Positions 41,500 through 51,434 of a DNA stretch of 64,000 nt are shown piece by piece. Origin of the DNA: Ascoidea rubescens DSM 1968. Taxonomy: Eukaryota > Ascomycota > Saccharomycetes > Ascoideales > Ascoideaceae. The notes beneath the pieces were generated by a model. That model saw only the letters and a program-made list of their open reading frames with translations, ran no database searches and was not told where the DNA came from. Both the position numbers and the translations under genes were made by a program. Where the stretch lies: contig NW_017962918.1 of NCBI RefSeq assembly GCF_001661345.1, forward strand, positions 682,001-746,000, given 5' to 3'. The first letter of the stretch is position 1; the number at the start of each line of letters is the position of its first letter.

Positions 41500-42169
41500 T
41501 TTGAATGAATTTATTTATTTGTTAATGTAAGAAAGCGATAAAATCGATAAAATCGTGCAATTTATTAATTCAGAACTGACCAAAAAACTAGAATGTTGTG
41601 GCGATAAAACGGCAACAAAACAATCCTTTAAAGAGTAACTATACCAACTGAAATACCGAAAGAATGAGATATTTTTAATTGGGAGAAAAACCAATGGAGA
41701 TAGCAGGAAATAAAAGGAAACAATTGGATATAACTGAAACTAGTTGGAAACAACTGGAAGTAATTGAAAGTAATTGGATATAAACCAAAATGAAGGAGGA
41801 TGAACGCAACTCAGCTCCCAATTTAATAAGTTATTTTGCGGCAAAGGAATGGGTGATATAAGACCTGTAATTAATCTTACAAAATAACAAAAATGAAACA
41901 AAAGTAAAAAAATAAAATAACAAAATAATAAATTGGAAACAATAAATTAAAAGAAAAAAATAAGAAAAGGATAAACACCAATTATAGGAAGATTATATAT
42001 TTTGTATTATAAAAATTTCAGTGATGTTCTGTCGCCCAAAATGGCCTGCGATTTGGATTTGCAGTAGAAAAACACCCGCCGGAAAAAGAAAACAGCCCGA
42101 TGGCACGGTCAGCTGACGTGCTATTTTTAGAACACATGCGTAGACCTAGGAATACATGTCGGCGCAGGC
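41500..42169 (-). promoter_or_regulatory. Upstream region of the DUF2406-like gene
   Basis: Purine-rich plus strand (pyrimidine leader for the minus gene), then a short GC-rich patch at 42030-42169 that abuts the CPR5 stop codon. CATGTCGGCGC at 42155-42165 is the same 11-mer as in the MOB2-APC1 promoter. Confidence 0.4.
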
Positions 42170-42862
42170 TTAGAGTTCGTCCTTCACTGCTTTCTCTCCA
42201 ACTGGTGTTTCTGCTGGTGTTTCTGCTGATTCTCCAGCTGGTTCTTCAACAACTTCTATCGCAATCTCGCCACAGTCAGCAATCACAATGGGACTTTTTG
42301 GTCTGTCCCTGAAGTCGGTGTTGGTCTGCTCGATCTTCTTTACGACATCCATTCCCTCAATGACCTTACCAAATACAACATGCCTGCCATCTAACCAACT
42401 GGTAACAACGGTGGTAATGAAAAACTGAGAGCCATTGGTGTTTTTTCCAGCATTAGCCATTGATAACAAACCAGGTTCAGTGTGCTTTAATTTGAAATTC
42501 TCGTCCTTGAATTTAGCTCCATAGATTGATTTTCCTCCCGTTCCATTTCCATTAACAAAATCACCACCTTGAATCATAAATTTCTTGATGACTCTATGGA
42601 AGATGCTGTTCTTATAACCAAACTTGGGATCATCTGAAATACACAATTGTCTGAAATTCTCAGCAGTCTTTGGCACAACCTTGCCATATAATCCAATAAC
42701 AATTCTACCCAAGTCTTTATCCTTCTGCTTGATATCAAAATAAACCTTGTTGGTGAATTCAAGATCTGACTCACTGAGAGGCTCTTCAGCGCTAACGAAG
42801 AGACTATTTGAAATGTACAAAACACTAATAAATAGTAATACAATAGCTCCACCTAACTTCAT
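42170..42862 (-). CDS. CPR5: ER-lumen cyclophilin (peptidyl-prolyl isomerase)
   Basis: A 230-residue secreted-pathway cyclophilin. Residues 1-26 ([20 protein letters not shown]) are a signal peptide. The catalytic domain contains [24 protein letters not shown] and [12 protein letters not shown], including the active-site Arg, Phe and Trp positions. The last four residues are KDEL, an ER-retrieval signal. It closely resembles yeast Cpr5 (which ends HDEL) and would isomerise prolines in folding secretory proteins. The open frame continues upstream to an ATG at 42895, but the ATG at 42862 places the signal peptide at the N-terminus and is preferred. CACGTGT-containing sites upstream could respond to the unfolded-protein response. 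Confidence 0.94.
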   Translation of the reverse strand: MKLGGAIVLLFISVLYISNSLFVSAEEPLSESDLEFTNKVYFDIKQKDKDLGRIVIGLYGKVVPKTAENFRQLCISDDPKFGYKNSIFHRVIKKFMIQGGDFVNGNGTGGKSIYGAKFKDENFKLKHTEPGLLSMANAGKNTNGSQFFITTVVTSWLDGRHVVFGKVIEGMDVVKKIEQTNTDFRDRPKSPIVIADCGEIAIEVVEEPAGESAETPAETPVGEKAVKDEL

Positions 42863-43110
42863 GATCGTAATTGGGTCCTGGAAATCAATCGTCATTGATG
42901 TCGATACAGTTATTTCTTCCGTCAAAAATGATAACGATCTGAGCTTGACACCTCATCGAAACTCTCCTTGTTTGAAATTCATGAGATTATATAATCACCA
43001 CGTGTTATTACATAAGTATTTCAATAAAAGAGCACGTGAAAGCCCTAATTTTTTTTTTGTCGGCTTTTTTTTTCCGGGCTCCGCGCTCAAGGAAGAGAGT
43101 TTAAAAGGAA
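42863..43110. promoter_or_regulatory. CPR5 promoter and a rightward orphan promoter
   Basis: CACGTG at 42999-43004 (extended CCACGTGTTA, containing the ACGTGT core of UPRE-2) and at 43033-43038. AGCCCTAA at 43041-43048 follows, then a T-tract, a short GC stretch, TTTAAAAGG near 43101 and a pyrimidine-rich leader. The last four are in the same order and orientation as in the snoRNA-host promoter at 54.86 kb, so this region probably also drives a rightward transcript. Confidence 0.55.
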
Positions 43111-44786
43111 GCAGATTCCTCTTTTCCTTCTTCTTCTTCTTTTCTTTCATTAACTCATTACGATCTCGTATTATTGTGGTGAATTAATGCCAATAACAGA
43201 TTATTTCACCCTACAACTTGATCAAGATTAGATCAGTTTTAACGAATTGATAGCGATACTAGCTGGAGCAATCAGACCAAAACATGATGATAACTCCTTA
43301 CCGAGTATTGAACAACTTTTTACTATTGTAAGAGATTGTAATCTCCCAAACTCGCCTCTTATTGTAGTCTTGCCAAAAGAACCTATAGAGAATAGCAATA
43401 TATTTCGTTTCCAATCACTTTCAAACTGAAATCACTTCATTTCGCTCTTTTATTTACATTTTGCTTATCTGATACTGAGTTTAAAATGCTAATTTTCAGC
43501 CTTATAGGCCATGGTGTTTTCATTGGAATTTTTTGATATTATAATATTATAATAATATAATATAATAATATAATAATGCTTCATTTTGAGTATCACACTA
43601 AAACTCTTTGATAGCTCTTTTAAGTTATTCCAATTTTTGAAACCCTTTTTTATTGTATATTCCGAAAAATCAACAATTCATACACAGAGCGTTAGTTTTA
43701 CCTCATTAATTTCCTATAATGTTAATAGGTAATCGAAATCTGGGGGTTTTTATATATAAATAAATTTAAACTATTGAATATAAGATGATTTTTATTATTA
43801 TTATTATTATTATTATCTTAATTTATAAAGGATTGGTTAAAATAATCACTTGATTAGATATACTTGACTTGATTTGATTTTCTCTAATAAACACCTTCAA
43901 AATTTTGATAGCAACCTTTCGTCTCTTACTCAATCCGGTTATCTTATCCTTTCAACTTTCTATATCTGTCTTTAGGCTACCAATAAACTCATCTCAAAGC
44001 AATCAATGAAACCAACCTGGGGAACACCCATATTACTGTACTTCTTATGTAATGTTACTATTTCCTTAAATCTAATGGAATTACAATAACCAACCAACAT
44101 TAATTTACTCCAATTTACTAAAAAAACAAAAACTAATGAAGATGTAATTAGAAATCCAAGTAAGAAAAAGATTGGATTTTTATCTAACCCACTAAAACCA
44201 CAATCCAATTTAACCAATAATCTTCAGGCAACTTCTTTAATATTATTTTAACAAAGAAATAAAAAGAAATACTTCCTCGTTTTAAAATTAGACTCCTTTA
44301 AAGTTATGACTTTTTTGGCTTGATAGATTCTTTTTTGATTCGGTGTAATGTTTGATTTCATCTTGTTATCAGTCCTAAATTTCCAAACTTGGTCAGAATC
44401 TGCGAGTGATTTCAACTTTAACATTAAAAGATTGTGATAGCTTTAATAAGAGTAAGTCGATTTATATTACACGATAATAAAATACCTATAGTACCAAATC
44501 AATTCACCTTACCACCAGTATATATATTTCACATAATTTCTCTTCTTTAATGTGTGGTCAATATCATTATCATCACTCCAACTCAATTCAATTAATTCCT
44601 CTTGTTATTATTATTATTATTATTATTAACACAAATTTTGTTAATATTTTTATACTTATAAGCCAATTAATTAATTAATCAATTAATCGATTATATATAA
44701 ATTTATAGATATAATTGAAAAAAAAAATACAGATCTTTTTGATATCTTTTATTATCATTTATAATTTCAACTCATAATTCTTCATA
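43111..44786 (+). other. Region downstream of the orphan promoter, possible ncRNA
   Basis: 1.7 kb with no convincing protein gene; the 60-81-residue frames match nothing. ATGATGA at 43284-43290 and CTGA at 43426-43429 are box C- and D-like but about 140 bases apart without a closing stem, so no snoRNA is called. GGTGAA/TTCACC near 43178-43210 could form a hairpin. ATT-rich microsatellites lie at 43540-43580, 43790-43818 and 44605-44630. TATATATAAAT near 44691 may be the TATA of the next gene. Confidence 0.3.
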
Positions 44787-46058
44787 ATGGGTTACTTGGA
44801 ATATACTTTACCACCTGTGGTAATCTTATCTGTTGCATTAGCTATTAGACAATATTATTCATCAAGCCAGAGAAAAAAGGCCGCGGTTGATTCTAAAAAA
44901 GGTTCCGAAAAAAAGGGTTACTATGCAGCTGAAGATGAACCAATACCTGAACCAACCCCATTAATGATAACCCCAGAACAAGTCAAAAGTTATGATGATA
45001 GACCATGGAGACCATTTAGATGGCCATACCATCAAACAATGTCAATTTTTAAATTAGATGTTAATCACTGGTTAGATATGGACAAATTCTATTGGCATTA
45101 CATTCAAGAAAAAGAAAGAATTTATCATGAATATGGTGATCAAAATATTGGTTGGTTACCAGAAAGTTGGGATGCTTGTGTTGAATTAATGGAAATTGTT
45201 AGAGACCATATGGTTAAAAGATACCCTTTATTATTCACTAAAGTTGACGGTTCAAATAAAATTATTAAAAATGAATTAACTGGTGAAACCTTGGATACAA
45301 CTTTCCCATTAAAGGAACACCCATTGGTTTATGTATCCAAAATGGCAAAGGAAGATTTCTATATTGTTCTTAAAAGAGATGACGGTAGACATTATATGGT
45401 TGCAGGTGCGGTTCCATTCCCAGGTGGTTCATTTGCTATTAAAGATAAAATTGGTAAACATATTGATCAAATTCATAGTGATGTGCCATACTATGAAACA
45501 AAGTTAAAGAGATCAATGGAAAGATGGTTTGAGAGAATGCAACCATCAGAATTGGTTGAAAGAGCATCTTGGTATATGACTTGGGATAGAAAATTAATGT
45601 GTAGTAATGTTTATGCATTAAAAGCAGATGAAAAAATTGATTCAGATATCCCACCAACTGAATTTAATTTCAGGGTAGAAAGACAAACTTTGAGAAGATT
45701 ACCAAGATCAAAAGCAATTATTTTCACTAATCATCCAGTCTACTATGGTATCGAAGAAGTTAAAGATGAACCATTAATTCCATCATTAATTAAAAAAATA
45801 ATCTTTGAAGGTCCAGAAGATATTATTAAATATAAAAACTTTGAAAGTTTCAGAGATCATGCTGCGCCATATTTGGATTCATTGATTCAAAGACAAATTG
45901 ATTTGGGAATAATCAAAGAAGATACACCAATAAAAACATTGGATACTTATCCATTTGCGCATTTTGTTAAAGATGCTCAGCCAGATGGCTGGAAAAGTCC
46001 TCATGAATCAGCAAAGGAATATCAAAAGAATCTTGATCCAAAAAAATTTGAAGTTTGA
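44787..46058 (+). CDS. DUF3445 / haem-dependent oxidative N-demethylase-like protein
   Basis: A 423-residue protein. A membrane anchor spans about 7-22 (TLPPVVILSVALAI). The DUF3445 fold follows: PWRPFRWPYHQTMSIFKLD, NIGWLPESWDACVELMEIV, MVAGAVPFPGGSFAIKDKIG, KHIDQIHSDVPYY, MERWFERM, and FRVERQTLRRLPRSKAIIFT. These match the HODM family, in which the related bacterial protein is a haem-dependent dimethylamine mono-oxygenase; the fungal substrate is unknown. HSDVPYY probably corresponds to the haem-ligand region, by recollection. No S. cerevisiae counterpart is known to me. Codon use looks optimised. Confidence 0.82.
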   Translation: MGYLEYTLPPVVILSVALAIRQYYSSSQRKKAAVDSKKGSEKKGYYAAEDEPIPEPTPLMITPEQVKSYDDRPWRPFRWPYHQTMSIFKLDVNHWLDMDKFYWHYIQEKERIYHEYGDQNIGWLPESWDACVELMEIVRDHMVKRYPLLFTKVDGSNKIIKNELTGETLDTTFPLKEHPLVYVSKMAKEDFYIVLKRDDGRHYMVAGAVPFPGGSFAIKDKIGKHIDQIHSDVPYYETKLKRSMERWFERMQPSELVERASWYMTWDRKLMCSNVYALKADEKIDSDIPPTEFNFRVERQTLRRLPRSKAIIFTNHPVYYGIEEVKDEPLIPSLIKKIIFEGPEDIIKYKNFESFRDHAAPYLDSLIQRQIDLGIIKEDTPIKTLDTYPFAHFVKDAQPDGWKSPHESAKEYQKNLDPKKFEV

Positions 46059-47007
46059 AAATATCAATTTTATTATTATTATTATTATTATTATTATCAT
46101 TATTATTGCTATTATGAAAAGAGCATTTTGAAATAAATGCAGATTAATTTTTTATTATTCATTGATGTTTTGGTTTTTTTTATTTTTTTTCTCATCCCTT
46201 AGTTGATTTTTTTATTTTATACTTTTTTTTCTTTATTATAATTATTTTCCATATTCATTTTTTTTGATAATTTTGATTTTATCTTGAATAAAATCTATGC
46301 ACATTAAATATATTCCACAGTTTTTTATAAGAATTTATAGCTTTAATTAATGTTTTTTAAAATAAAATTATTAAAATTGTAATGTTTTAAAAAAATAAAA
46401 TAGGTTTCATACCATCCTTCATTAATTATTTCCTTTTTTTCAATTTCCATTGATAGTTTCTTATTTCTTTTCCAGTTAATAGAAAAAACAACGATATGTG
46501 ATTGTGTCTTTATTAACATTTTCATCATTGGAATGATTAAGATTCATGGTTCCAATAAATAGAGAACCTATTATTTTGCTGAACCATTTTTTTAAATCAG
46601 AAAAACAGTGGATATTTCCTATTTCAGAATCATGTGTGAGTTCGTGATTAGTTTGACTATAAAATGTTTTATTATTAAGTCGGAAAGTAGAGAGGATGAT
46701 AAGATTTTTCAGTTTCTCGAACATTTATTTATTTAAATAACATTTCAGATCACTTTCAGAGAAAATATGAACGCTACTACAGAAAAATATACAAAAGAAT
46801 CACTGGATGCTGAACAGGTTATCTGATGTAGCCCTTGGTAATTGAGAATTGATAGTATATAAATTGGTAGCAATAGAAAAGAGATATGAGCTACGAATTT
46901 AGGTTATTTGTATTAATTGTATAGATAATTCTCTAATCACTAGCCATGAATTGCTAGGAAGTTTGGAATTGAGCCTAAGAAAGTTCTCTTTGAATAGATG
47001 GCAGTGG
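46059..47007. other. Intergenic after the DUF3445 gene
   Basis: T-rich 3' flank with an (ATT)n tract at 46068-46098. Two overlapping minus frames at 46343-46724 begin at an ATG (46724) but match nothing and lack clear splice sites. A TATATAAA near 46855 could serve the rightward TTL-like gene. No SurE-coding sequence is seen upstream of that gene. Confidence 0.4.
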
Positions 47008-47100
47008 AAAAGTGCCAGCTCAGAGATCGAACCAAACACCAAACATCAAACACATCGGACGCAATTACTATGCACCTTAATCCACTCGGCCAGAGAGATT
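47008..47100 (-). pseudogene. tRNA-like Pol III unit, probable class II tRNA relic
   Basis: On the minus strand, a perfect A-box (TGGCCGAGTGG, 47082-47092) of Ser/Leu-tRNA type is followed about 50 bases on by a B-box GGTTCGATC (47025-47033) and a TTTT terminator (47008-47011). Spacing fits a Pol III gene and the D-arm can form. The acceptor, anticodon and T stems do not pair, so this looks like a decayed tRNA or a small Pol III transcript rather than a working tRNA. Confidence 0.4.
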
Positions 47101-47275
47101 AACAAAAGGATTTCTGCATTATTCGTTAAGCTCATTATTTGAGTATAATTGCGATAGTTCCGATATATGCAAAGGTTGCATGATTTGGTATTAATCCGTT
47201 GTTATGGAGTTTAAAATTTTTGTGATTTTGAAAATTTTTAAGTCGATATGCTTTTAGAATTGGACAGAATCAAAA

Positions 47276-48559
47276 ATGACTAAAAAAGAAAGAACAAAAG
47301 ATGCTGGAGTGGAGCATATCTTGCTTTCATTGGATAAAACTGACTACTTGTGGTCAGTGTTTAGCGATGCCATAGCCAAATATTTGCCCAATATTCAAGT
47401 TACTTCAGACATGACAATTTTGAAAAATAATAGAGATAGCAAGATTTTTCATTATGGAGATTATGAGTTGTTGGATTTTGATCAGATATTGGAAAATAAG
47501 AGGTATTTGATTTGCTCATATATTTATAGAAAGGCTTTAATTAGAAAAAACTATTTAAATCTCACGACACACTCTTACATTGTCAAGAATCCCGATTCAA
47601 TTTTGAAGAAAGCAATACCAGAAACATATAATTTGGAGATTGATTACGCTGAATTTTTAGATGAAGCATTGGATGATTCATACGAATTGAGGGATGAGAT
47701 TAATTTAGGATTAAAGACATGGATATTGAAACCTAGTATGAGCGATAAAGGGCAAGGTATTCGAATTTTTAAGACTATTAATGAATTACAAGAGATATTT
47801 AATTCATTTGAAGAAGACGAGGATGAAGATGAGGATGAGGATGATGAAGAAAGTGATAATAATGGAGTGATAACCTCTCAATTGCGTCATTTTGTTGTTC
47901 AGAGGTATCTAACTCTTCCATTGTTACTAAAGTCGTATAATAATAGAAAATTTCATATTCGAACTTATGTTTTATGTCAAGGAGCACTTAAAATATATGT
48001 TTATAGAAGAATGTTGATGTTATTTTCATCGAAACCGTTTGATGTAGATGATAGCGATTTGTCTTCGCATTTGACCAATACCTGTTTTCAAAACGGTATT
48101 GTTGATAGTATTGGGAGTGGTGAAGGTAATGATAATGATAATGATAATAGCGATAAATTGGTTGAGGAATTTTGGAAAATGGATGATTTAGAATTAAGCA
48201 AAGAAAAAAAGGATAAAATTTTTAATCAAATTTTAAATATAGTTGAAGAGTTATTTAGGGCAGCATTGAATGTGAATCGATTAAATTTTCAACCGATTTT
48301 AAACGCCTTTGAATTTTTCGGATTAGATTTTTTAATTGACGAAGAGTTTAATGTTATGTTATTAGAAGTCAATTCATATCCTGATTTTAAACAAACCGGG
48401 GACGATTTGAAGGATTTAATTAATGGATTGATTGAAGGTTTGTTTATAAAAGTTATAGTTCCATTTTTCAGCAATGAAAAGGCAAAAGAAATGGGCGATT
48501 CAGGTGATACAAGTGATTTAATTAAAGTTTATGATGAACCAATTTATGGAAACTTCTGA
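47276..48559 (+). CDS. Tubulin-tyrosine-ligase-like protein (Pby1 TTL domain)
   Basis: A 427-residue ATP-grasp protein of the TTL family. Motifs are WILKPSMSDKGQGIRIF (ATP-binding loop), HFVVQRYLTLPLLL, RKFHIRTYVLCQG, SSHLTNTCFQ, and FEFFGLDFLIDEEFNVMLLEVN (metal-binding Asp/Glu/Asn). It is most like the C-terminal half of yeast Pby1, where this domain follows a SurE nucleotidase domain; here no SurE part is present and the ORF starts at its own ATG. Two acidic Glu/Asp insertions interrupt the fold. An 11-codon upstream ORF (47248-47283) overlaps the start codon and could lower translation. Substrate unknown. Confidence 0.85.
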   Translation: MTKKERTKDAGVEHILLSLDKTDYLWSVFSDAIAKYLPNIQVTSDMTILKNNRDSKIFHYGDYELLDFDQILENKRYLICSYIYRKALIRKNYLNLTTHSYIVKNPDSILKKAIPETYNLEIDYAEFLDEALDDSYELRDEINLGLKTWILKPSMSDKGQGIRIFKTINELQEIFNSFEEDEDEDEDEDDEESDNNGVITSQLRHFVVQRYLTLPLLLKSYNNRKFHIRTYVLCQGALKIYVYRRMLMLFSSKPFDVDDSDLSSHLTNTCFQNGIVDSIGSGEGNDNDNDNSDKLVEEFWKMDDLELSKEKKDKIFNQILNIVEELFRAALNVNRLNFQPILNAFEFFGLDFLIDEEFNVMLLEVNSYPDFKQTGDDLKDLINGLIEGLFIKVIVPFFSNEKAKEMGDSGDTSDLIKVYDEPIYGNF

Positions 48560-49088
48560 TATAGAGTTTAGGATTAATAGATTGGCAATTCGTTCGATAT
48601 CTGATGAATAGTTGAAGCGAATGTATATTAGAAAATTTTAAATATAAAATTTGAAATGTAAAAAGTAAGAAAGGAGATGTAAATTCTAAATTCTAAAATA
48701 GAAAATAGTAAATAGAAAATAGATTTTGGTATTATGAATTATAAATTATGGGTTATGAAATATTAAATAAAAAAACATATAAAAATGGATAATACAATTA
48801 ATTAAAGAGAAAAGCAGCAATAATTAAAAAAGAAAGCTTTGAATAACATAAAAACAGAAAGAAAAAGAACCCCAGAAAACCAGGGATAGTTTTTTGTGCC
48901 ATTCACCACATTTAAATTGAACATGAGATAAAGTTGTTCTAATAACCGGCAAAGCCAACAGTGAAGGAGCATGTTTTTTTTGAAAAAAGTAGCAAAAAAA
49001 ACAAAAATAAAACAAGAGAAAATGAGAAATAGCAGTAAAGGCAATGAGATATGGATCAATGTTTGAGACCCAAAATTCTGGGATTAGA
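48560..49088. other. Convergent 3' flanks
   Basis: AT-rich region between the TTL-like gene and the small minus ORF. Overlapping hydrophobic minus frames at 48802-49059 are T-rich artefacts. No other feature seen. Confidence 0.4.
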
Positions 49089-49316
49089 TTATAAGTGTTG
49101 AGAATAAGAATTGCTGTTATTCATGTAGTATTGTTGAGCTTTGTAGGTGACAAAATGAGTGTAGTTAATGTCTGTGGTGGTTTGGATTTGTTCAAAAGCT
49201 GGATTGCTCATGTTTTTCTCGACAACGTCCATGTTGTCCAAGATTTGCAAAGGGTTGTCGAATAGGACAAAGTTTTCAAAGTTTCTTGAATTTGAGTTTC
49301 TGTTTTGACAAGACAT
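49089..49316 (-). CDS. Small unrecognised 75-residue protein
   Basis: A 75-codon frame starting at the ATG at 49316 (MSCQNRNSNSRNFENFVLFD), Asn-, Tyr- and Gln-rich, with no signal or membrane segment. Support is contextual: a TATAAATA (minus, 49447-49454) stands about 130 bases upstream, a pyrimidine-rich leader of the kind seen before other genes separates it from the ATG, and a GC-rich island is shared with the divergent UBR7-like gene. Function unknown; the same frame is open further upstream but without an ATG. Confidence 0.45.
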   Translation of the reverse strand: MSCQNRNSNSRNFENFVLFDNPLQILDNMDVVEKNMSNPAFEQIQTTTDINYTHFVTYKAQQYYMNNSNSYSQHL

Positions 49317-49652
49317 TGGTGAGGATGAAAAAGGCTTAGAGGCGATAGCAGCAGGAGAGAAGACAAGCGAAAAGCAAGAGAATGGAAGACTGGGAGTGAT
49401 GGAGATAATGGAAAACAAAGATGAACAATAGAAGCATACTGGGCTGTATTTATATCGAGCACCAAGCTTCGAGAACAATAAGAGAGAACAAGGCAGGCTT
49501 CTAGAAACAAAAGTGAGTTGTATGGAAGGCTGTTCCTCTGGATGGTGAGTGCTGACCCAGCGCTTTGGAGGAGCTGATTATATCCTCCTTCCCAATCTGG
49601 CCCAGACCACTGCGCCGGGACGCGAAGTTGGCTGAGAGCAGCAGAGCCTTCG
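49317..49652. promoter_or_regulatory. Divergent promoter, small ORF and UBR7-like gene
   Basis: GC-rich between about 49550 and 49650, ending right at the UBR7-like start codon. TATTTATA at 49447-49454 serves the minus strand. No factor site recognised. Confidence 0.5.
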
Positions 49653-51173
49653 ATGTTAGATAATATCTCAAACATCGACCAACACCAGCATTACATCAAC
49701 AACCCCAGTCGACAGTACCAGATCCACCAAGATTCCAAATATACCTCACACAACGCCGCAATTGGTTCCTCTGCAGCTTCCCTAGTCATGTCTGCTTCCG
49801 CCCAACATGGCCCTCACTGTTGTGAGGGAGATCCACGCACCATTACAGCTATCGATTATATTAATAACCAGTTGAGATTGGAAAGAGAAGCTAAGGAGTT
49901 GATGCCCTTCGATCCCAACGTCTGCACTTTTAATTTGGGTCCCATAAGACAATCTATTTTTGCCTGTATAACCTGTTTCAAAAGGAACAACAACCCGGCA
50001 GGCATTTGCTACTCTTGTTCAATCCAATGTCACTCCTCGCATGATTTGGTTGAGCTCTTTGACAAACGAAGTTTTGTCTGTGATTGTGGTACCAGGCGAA
50101 TGAGCTTGAATGGTCCTTGCACCTTGCGTGATAAATCTGCAAAGTCAACCAAATTGTCTTCGTTGGCTGAAAATTCAACTCAAAGTCCCAATGAAAATCC
50201 AATTTTACTAGGTGAAGACATCCCTTCTTCCACCAACATCTATAACCAAAATTTTGAAGGGAAGTTTTGTTCCTGCAATCAGTTATACAATCCTTTCGAG
50301 GAAACAAGTGTAATGCTTCAATGTTATTTCGGTATTGCATGCGATGAAGATTGGTATCACAATGACTGTTTAATGGGTTTTAAACAAGGCTCAATTCAAA
50401 AAACAAAACCACCAAAGAAAACTGATGATAAAGACGACTCAGATGTAATCAATATATCTGATTCTGATGATGATATCAATACTCTACCTGGCTTCCCAGA
50501 TATCGACTCATTCGATCATCTTATATGCTGGAAATGTGTTCAATCTTTTCAAAAGATTTTTGATGAATTAATCGACCATGATAATATTGTCTTGGATAAA
50601 ATTTACTATATTCAATCAAACTCAATTGAAGATAGACTACAAAAATTAAATTCGCTAAATATTACAAATGCTAATATTAATACTAATACTAATACTAATA
50701 CTAAAACAGATTCACAACCAAGCATGAAAAAAAGAAAAATTGATCCTAAAATTTACCCATACTCAATCTGTTTGAAAAAAAATTTCAGGCAGAAATTAAA
50801 ATTTTTATTAAATGATGATTCTCCCAATAAAATTTCAACTGATTTGAAAAACTTCTTAATTGAATACTCCTTTTTATATGAAGATGACCCAATTTATCAG
50901 CCTCCGCCTGAAGATTCAGAAAATGATAATGATAATGATAATCACACTGATAATGGCGATGATGATGATCGATCTTCTATCTTCGAATTAGGTACAAAGG
51001 CTTTAAATACTTTACCAAGAGAAAAAGCAATAGAAGGAATCCAAGCTTATGAAGACATCAAAGAAAAATTGAGATCGTTTCTTAGACCTTTTGCACAGGA
51101 AGGTAAAATTGTAACTGAAAAAGAAGTTCGAGATTTTTTCACAAAAGTTAAAAATGATAAAAAATCAATCTAA
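49653..51173 (+). CDS. UBR7/Mlo2-like UBR-box protein
   Basis: A 506-residue protein. Residues about 90-160 form a UBR box (IFACITCFKRNNNPAGICYS, CHSSHDLVELFDKRSFVCDC, GPCTLRDK). A PHD-like finger follows at about 203-250 (KFCSCNQLYNPFEETSVMLQ, CDEDWYHNDCLMG), closed by a Cys pair in HLICWKCVQSF near 288-297. This arrangement is that of human UBR7 and S. pombe Mlo2; the family is linked to N-degron recognition and chromatin ubiquitylation. C-terminal acidic Asp/Asn repeats are present. From memory S. cerevisiae has no clear orthologue. It converges on RPS14 (261-base gap). Confidence 0.88.
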   Translation: MLDNISNIDQHQHYINNPSRQYQIHQDSKYTSHNAAIGSSAASLVMSASAQHGPHCCEGDPRTITAIDYINNQLRLEREAKELMPFDPNVCTFNLGPIRQSIFACITCFKRNNNPAGICYSCSIQCHSSHDLVELFDKRSFVCDCGTRRMSLNGPCTLRDKSAKSTKLSSLAENSTQSPNENPILLGEDIPSSTNIYNQNFEGKFCSCNQLYNPFEETSVMLQCYFGIACDEDWYHNDCLMGFKQGSIQKTKPPKKTDDKDDSDVINISDSDDDINTLPGFPDIDSFDHLICWKCVQSFQKIFDELIDHDNIVLDKIYYIQSNSIEDRLQKLNSLNITNANINTNTNTNTKTDSQPSMKKRKIDPKIYPYSICLKKNFRQKLKFLLNDDSPNKISTDLKNFLIEYSFLYEDDPIYQPPPEDSENDNDNDNHTDNGDDDDRSSIFELGTKALNTLPREKAIEGIQAYEDIKEKLRSFLRPFAQEGKIVTEKEVRDFFTKVKNDKKSI

Positions 51174-51434
51174 TTTTTCATTCAATTTAATGTGATTTAA
51201 TGTGATTTAATATGATTTAATTTAATTTATTATATTTCTATTATACAATTTGATTATCCGTTATCCTTCTTAATTTTATTATTTATTATTTATTACTTAT
51301 CGCTTTTCTTAATGTATTACTCTTATGGATAAAAATTTATGACATTAATGAATTTATATTAAACAATATAATTTTCCTAATAAACAAATAAATTTAATAT
51401 ACGATAGTGGAACAAAAGAAAATAAACGAGTAGA

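Noticed and set aside
43284-43429. Box C/D snoRNA from ATGATGA and CTGA
   Set aside because: About 140 bases apart, no closing stem, and no rRNA complementarity that I could recognise.
43247-44217. 60- and 81-codon frames after the orphan promoter
   Set aside because: The plus frame lacks a plausible ATG start, and neither shows conserved features.
46343-46724. Two overlapping minus frames that might join by splicing
   Set aside because: No donor/acceptor pair visible and no homology.
48802-49059. Hydrophobic 63- and 85-codon minus frames
   Set aside because: Products of A/T-rich 3' flank sequence, overlapping each other in different frames.
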